Below, one piece after another: positions 18,211-21,622 of a stretch of 21,622 nt of DNA (the stretch's first letter is position 1; the number at the start of each line of letters is the position of its first letter). This DNA is from Chara braunii (lineage: Eukaryota > Streptophyta > Charophyceae > Charales > Characeae): positions 1,714,554-1,736,175 of the forward strand of contig BFEA01000341.1 of the NCBI GenBank assembly GCA_003427395.1, given 5' to 3'. A program made the translations under genes and the position numbers. The notes under the pieces were generated by a model. It was given only the letters and a program-made list of their open reading frames with translations, was not told where the DNA came from and searched no databases.

Positions 18211-18427
18211 GAAGCCGTTGCCGCCAACCGGTCGAGATCAAGTCTGCATGTGTGTGTGTGTGCGGCAGTGCCGCTGGCGACATAAACATTTCTTGTGTAA
18301 TGAGAATAATTTGGTCACGGTTTCCTTATGTGTCAATTGTACCTCAACTTTGGTTTTTCACGTGTGAACTCTCGTGTCAATGTTCATGGCATGGTTGCAG
18401 GGTTGAGCTTGATGAGAACTTGGATCA
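18211..18427 (+). repeat. R-U5-like LTR end, copy 1
   Basis: About 215 bases, from gaagccgttgccgccaaccg through ggcagtgccgctggcgacat and tttcacgtgtgaactc to gagaacttggatca. They reappear at 20320-20537. A perfect initiator-Met primer site follows after about 15 bases, which identifies this as the 3' end of a 5' LTR from a different family than the main element. Confidence 0.7.
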
Positions 18428-18442
18428 TTTCAGTGGTATCAG

Positions 18443-18454
18443 TGGTATCAGAGC
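18443..18454 (+). promoter_or_regulatory. Primer-binding site, perfect initiator-Met type
   Basis: TGGTATCAGAGC is identical to the usual plant iMet primer site. It is preceded by a partial second copy, tggtatcag (18434-18442). Confidence 0.75.
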
Positions 18455-19340
18455 TGGTTCCCGCTGCATCCACTTAGGTGCTGGCAAGGAAGAAGGTGGG
18501 CGGGCAAAAATATATATATTTTAGGGTTTGACCGTGAGTCGAGTTGAGAGCCGAAGGAGAAGGGGCAGAAGTTGAGAAGCGTACCTGCGATCGTGGAGCA
18601 TCTTCGACGGAGTGCAACCAAGAGTGAAGTGCTTCTTGCCCTGGCCTTGTCAGTTCTGCATCGTGATTTTGTTGTGAATGGTATCTTCCCACAAATTATC
18701 CTGGAGACCTCTGCTGCAAATCGATCTCCCCAAGTGGTTAGGGTTGCCGGCCTACCTGGGGGCATAGGTACACAGTGGGACCCTAATCCCATGAGAATGA
18801 AAGTTCTGTGTGCTGTAGGTCGGTCTACGGTAGGTATATATATATATTGTCACATCACTACAAACTAAAAGAGCGCACTTTGCGAAACAAAGAATAAAAG
18901 CAAACAACGGGCACAGTGATAACATGCAAAAATAAAAAGAAAAAGAAAAAACAAGGGCAGATTGAAACCATTAAATTTCTCATTCTTCTTTGAACTCCAC
19001 CTCCACTGTGCCTCTCACGTGCAAGGCTCGCCACGTTGATGAAGTTGAGCGCGAGCTGCCCCCATCCCCGTATGCCATAACAGCCCACTTGCACGCTGTG
19101 AGAGAGGCAGAGTGAAGGGGAAGGTGTTAAACACAGGGAAAAGCTCAAGAATGAGGCTGTCCTTGACGACAGAAAGGACACACATTGTAAGGATGGGGTG
19201 GATGAGCGCATGGAAGACCTAACTGAGCATTCTCAAAACAACAACTGCCACGACGGCTGGCATTAAGCATGCCAACCATACATTATATCGTCAAATAGAA
19301 CTGCCCGGTAAACCGTAGGCAGAGAGGGAGAAGAGGACAA
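18455..19340. other. Gene-free stretch after the primer site
   Basis: No gag or pol motif is found where an LTR element should carry them. Short AT dinucleotide runs occur near 18511-18519 and 18836-18846, and an A/G-rich stretch near 18930-18955. The element may be non-autonomous or truncated. Confidence 0.4.
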
Positions 19341-19349
19341 CAAACGAGG

Positions 19350-19397
19350 GCCTGTGACAAACTGTTTCGTCGGAGTTTCACCGACTCATCAGGAGGC
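19350..19397 (-). ncRNA. Hammerhead-type self-cleaving ribozyme candidate
   Basis: Read on the minus strand: CTGATGA (19392-19386), then GTCGG (19385-19381), a 7-nt loop TGAAACT, CCGAC (19373-19369) and GAAA (19368-19365). Stem II is thus five perfect pairs between the two invariant core strands. The next bases form a very short stem III, ACA/UGU (19365-19363 with 19359-19357), closed by a three-base loop. They are followed by the GUC cleavage triplet ending at 19356. This arrangement is a type I, minimal-stem-III hammerhead. Stem I is weak: GCCT (19397-19394) can pair with AGGC (19353-19350), but the bases next to the core are unpaired. Core consensus is complete; activity is not established, and stem I may be decayed. 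Confidence 0.72.
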
Positions 19398-19399
19398 TG

Positions 19400-19960
19400 A
19401 TATATAGCTAGCTGGATGTATCTTTAGGGAAAGTAAGAAGCATGGGCAAGAGCAGCAGGCGCTTGTAAAACAACCTATCTAGCCCTAAGACCGGTCCTGA
19501 ACGGGGTGTGACTGCTGACAAGACGCAATGAGGAATTCTAGATGTCAGTAGAGATTTGACAGCTGGCTAGCGAGCAGGCAAAGTAGGGGTGAGATGCAAG
19601 GTCCACAAGGGAAGGAAGCCAGCGAGATCCCCCAACGACCAGTACTGACCGGCTGGCAGCCCATTTGGTGGTAGTTATACTCGAACCCTGTCCAAGTGTT
19701 GTGAGCAATCCTGTTTGACTTCCTGAGGTCTGTGCTGGCTGCCCTTGAACTGCCGGTTGCCCACCAGTTGTCAGGAGAGCTGTAGTGACAGAATGGGAAG
19801 GGAACTAGACTGTCAGACCCTGATTTAGGTTGAGGTTAGAGTAAGTGTGGAGGATTGTTCAGTGTTGAGGTGTAGGTCTAAGTGGTGAGGGGGCGGAGTC
19901 AACTTACCTGTGCTGACCCTCGCCATTGGCGATTACCTCATGTTCGGTTTCTTGGCCCTG
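19400..19960. other. Unassigned stretch
   Basis: No gene or repeat is recognised apart from short palindromes near the hammerhead (tatatagctagc). A nine-base minus-strand splice-donor match lies at 19902-19910. Confidence 0.35.
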
Positions 19961-20054
19961 TCCATCATATGGGGGTCCTTACTCCGCTTCTTCCCTCTTG
20001 GTTTCTTTCGGACCGCTAGGTTGCGCACCTTGACAAAATCCGAAGAACAACTCG

Positions 20055-20330
20055 GCCTTATACCGCTGAACAACAGGCAGAGATCATCAGAAGGCTGGAA
20101 GAGAAGAGCAGGGAGGAGGAGGAGAAAAAGAAGGTGGAGGAAATACTGGAGGGTGGAAGAAGAAAAGAGAAAGAAAGAGGAAGGAGATGAAACAATTGGA
20201 GGAGATGAAAAAGAAGATGGAAGAAGTAAAGGCTATAGACGAAGAAGAAGAAGAGGAAGAAGGTGAAAACTTGGAGAAAGGGAGAGAGAGGGAGAGAGAG
20301 GGAGAGAGAGGGAGAGAGAGAAGCCATAGC
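20055..20330 (+). pseudogene. Lys/Glu-rich coiled-coil coding remnant
   Basis: One frame (about 20058-20188) reads TAEQQAEIIRRLEEKSREEE and more charged helix. After a one-base change of phase the frame from 20187 reads MKQLEEMKKKMEEVKAIDEE followed by Glu- and Arg-rich repeats. Heptad-like spacing of Ile/Leu suggests a coiled coil, as in gag N-termini of plant LTR elements. It runs directly into the second R-U5-like copy. Family and start are unknown, and AG-rich low-complexity DNA could mimic such a peptide. Confidence 0.4.
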
Positions 20331-20537
20331 AGCCAACCGGTTGAGATCAATTCTGAGTGTGTGTGCGCGCGGCAGTGCCGCTGGCGACATGAACATTTCT
20401 TGTACAATGATAATAATTTGGTGACGGTTTCCATGTGTCAAATGTGTCTCGGCTTTGGTTTTTCACGTGTGAACTCGTGTGAACTCGTGTGAATGTTCAT
20501 GGCATGGTTGCGAGGTTGAGCTTAACGAGAACTTGGA
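20320..20537 (+). repeat. R-U5-like LTR end, copy 2
   Basis: Homologous to 18211-18427 at roughly 85% by eye. It includes the ggcagtgccgctggcgacat segment and an extra tandem aactcgtgtg. No primer site follows (the sequence continues gaccacaacaaaaattg), as expected for a 3' LTR or a solo copy. Confidence 0.7.
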
Positions 20538-20662
20538 TGACCACAACAAAAATTGACATGATGAATGAGGAAGAGACAAAGGGTGGGAGAGATGAGGGAG
20601 GCTATTCCCCCCCCCAATGGGTCGACCTGTTGAAAAGAGATTAAATAACAGAAGGAGAATGT
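20538..20662. other. Short unassigned spacer
   Basis: Nothing is recognised except a C9-10 run near 20608-20617. Confidence 0.4.
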
Positions 20663-20745
20663 GTGAAGATCAAAGGAAATGCGAGGCCGGACAGGGTACA
20701 CAGGGTGGAACAGGCCCTCCAGGATGATAAGCTAGAAGTTATCGA

Positions 20746-21162
20746 ATGGACAGTGAGGCCGGGACTGGGATGCGAGGGACCAGGGGAACCGCTACAGGAG
20801 GTGGGGACGCAGGGGAGGGTGCGAGTGAGGATGTTGGCAAGAAGTGTGGTGGAAACAGTGGCAGGCTGCGAAGGGGAAAACTCGGAGGGGGCCAATACCT
20901 GCCGTTCCAGCTGGCATCCAGGCTGCGGGATCTGACGTGGGACCCGAGGGAGTCAGAATGGCCACCCCAGAGGATGCACAACAAGGCCACACCACTGCAA
21001 GAACTGACCACGAAAAATATATATAATTCGCTGTTGGAGCCAATCGATATTTGCAGGGAACTGAAGAACCGGTGGGCCAAGAGGTATTGGCTCCCTGATG
21101 TGTTCTTCAACCGATGGACGCAACGGAGATGGAATGAGCAGTGCGCTATTTTGAAAGCTTTG
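20746..21162 (+). pseudogene. Unknown coding-like segment, possible LINE ORF2 tail
   Basis: An open frame of about 139 codons is cut at 21163 by an LTR. Its first 60 residues are Gly-rich and may be out of phase. The last 75 include LRDLTWDPRESEW, LQELTTKNIYNSLLE and a Trp/Arg-rich RWAKRYWL...RWTQRRWNEQCAIL. The LTTKxIYxxLL pattern followed by spaced Trp residues resembles the region after the thumb in LINE reverse transcriptases, but I cannot confirm this. The upstream frame 20663-20935 overlaps and may hold the preceding part. No start can be chosen. Confidence 0.35.
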
Positions 21163-21622
21163 TGTGGCAGACTGCGTAGCCACACGGGCCCTGTAGGACC
21201 CGTCCCGAACATTCAGCCTAAAAGCCTAGAACTTAGGAGCTACAGGCCCCGATCGTTTCAGCCTGAAAACTGAAAAGCGAGGGCCTGCAGGCCCTACTCC
21301 GTCTCAGCCTATTTCTGGGTCTTTCAGACCCAGAGTTTTTCCAGCCTGAAACGGAGGGCTATTCTTAGGCCCTGGGCTATGTTTAGGCCCTCGTTTGTTT
21401 CGACCTGCCCTAAGATTCAGGCACAAAAACTGGGTTTCGGAACAGGCTATTTATGGCCTGTTCCCACGCCAGCTCGAGCAGGAGCTGCAGCTGCAGCCCC
21501 TGCCTCCCTACGGCATTATTGGCAAGAGCACAAGCAGGAGCTGCAGCTGCAGCCCCTGCCTCCCTTCGGCATTATTGGCAAGAGCACGAGCAGGAGCTGC
21601 AGCTGCAGCCCCTGCCTCCCTT
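21163..21622 (+). mobile_element. Start of a second LTR, related to the main family
   Basis: Begins TGTGGCAGACTGCGTAGCCA, nearly the same terminus as the main LTRs. It continues with diverged U3 units (21217-21261, 45 bp; 21262-21307, 46 bp) starting cctaaaagcct and cctgaaaactg. It then departs, with a GGGTCTttcAGACCC hairpin and a 56-bp array. The window ends inside it, so neither its length nor whether it is solo is known. It appears inserted into the coding-like segment ending at 21162. Confidence 0.75.
21476..21622 (+). repeat. 56-bp tandem array, at least 2.6 copies
   Basis: Units begin gagcaggagctgcagctgca at 21476, 21532 and 21588 and end ggcattattggcaagagcac. The period is exactly 56 and only three or so bases differ between copies. 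The array runs off the window. Each unit contains the palindrome CTGCAGCTGCAG. Confidence 0.92.

Noticed and set aside
1-21622. CRISPR arrays, bacterial operons, phage genes
   Set aside because: The repeats are contiguous tandem units without unique spacers, and all recognisable proteins are eukaryotic retroelement domains.

Overview
The window looks like repeat-rich nuclear DNA of a plant or streptophyte alga. I see no operons, no bacterial gene layout and no intact single-copy gene. The gag-pol wording, the TGTGGCA LTR ends and the many local tandem duplications fit a charophyte such as Chara braunii. That organism call is an inference from recalled protein style and no search was run.

The main feature is one nearly complete but dead Ty3/gypsy (chromovirus-like) LTR retrotransposon at 2570-12608, flanked by a 5-bp target duplication (ccacc). 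Its order is: 5' LTR (2570-3730), tRNA-iMet-type primer site (3734-3745), an unusually long non-coding leader (3746-5546), gag with a CCHC knuckle (5547-7217), protease (to about 8200), reverse transcriptase (8215-8892), RNase H (8903-9352), integrase (9354-10550), a chromodomain-like tail, polypurine tract and 3' LTR (11467-12608). All domains keep the normal gypsy order, but frameshifts, nonsense codons and several deletions break them. The 3' end carries a partial second chromodomain-PPT-U3 unit, so it is a chimeric tandem duplication.

Left of the element (about 1-2564) are a two-copy GC-rich repeat and a decayed endonuclease domain of a LINE-type non-LTR retrotransposon. Right of it (12614-18100) is a patchwork of local tandem repeats: an approximately 800-bp polypyrimidine minisatellite, a C-rich block, an 80-bp duplication, a 69-bp duplication, a three-copy 230-260-bp repeat, a tRNA-like sequence on the minus strand and a 124-bp duplication. 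From 18100 to 20540 two related R-U5-like LTR ends, one followed by a perfect iMet-type primer site, bracket about 1.9 kb of DNA without convincing genes. Inside this lies a minus-strand sequence with the full conserved core of a hammerhead self-cleaving ribozyme (19356-19392), which I consider the most interesting signal. The window closes with an unidentified coding-like segment interrupted at 21163 by the start of another LTR, a divergent relative of the main element's LTR, containing a 56-bp tandem array.
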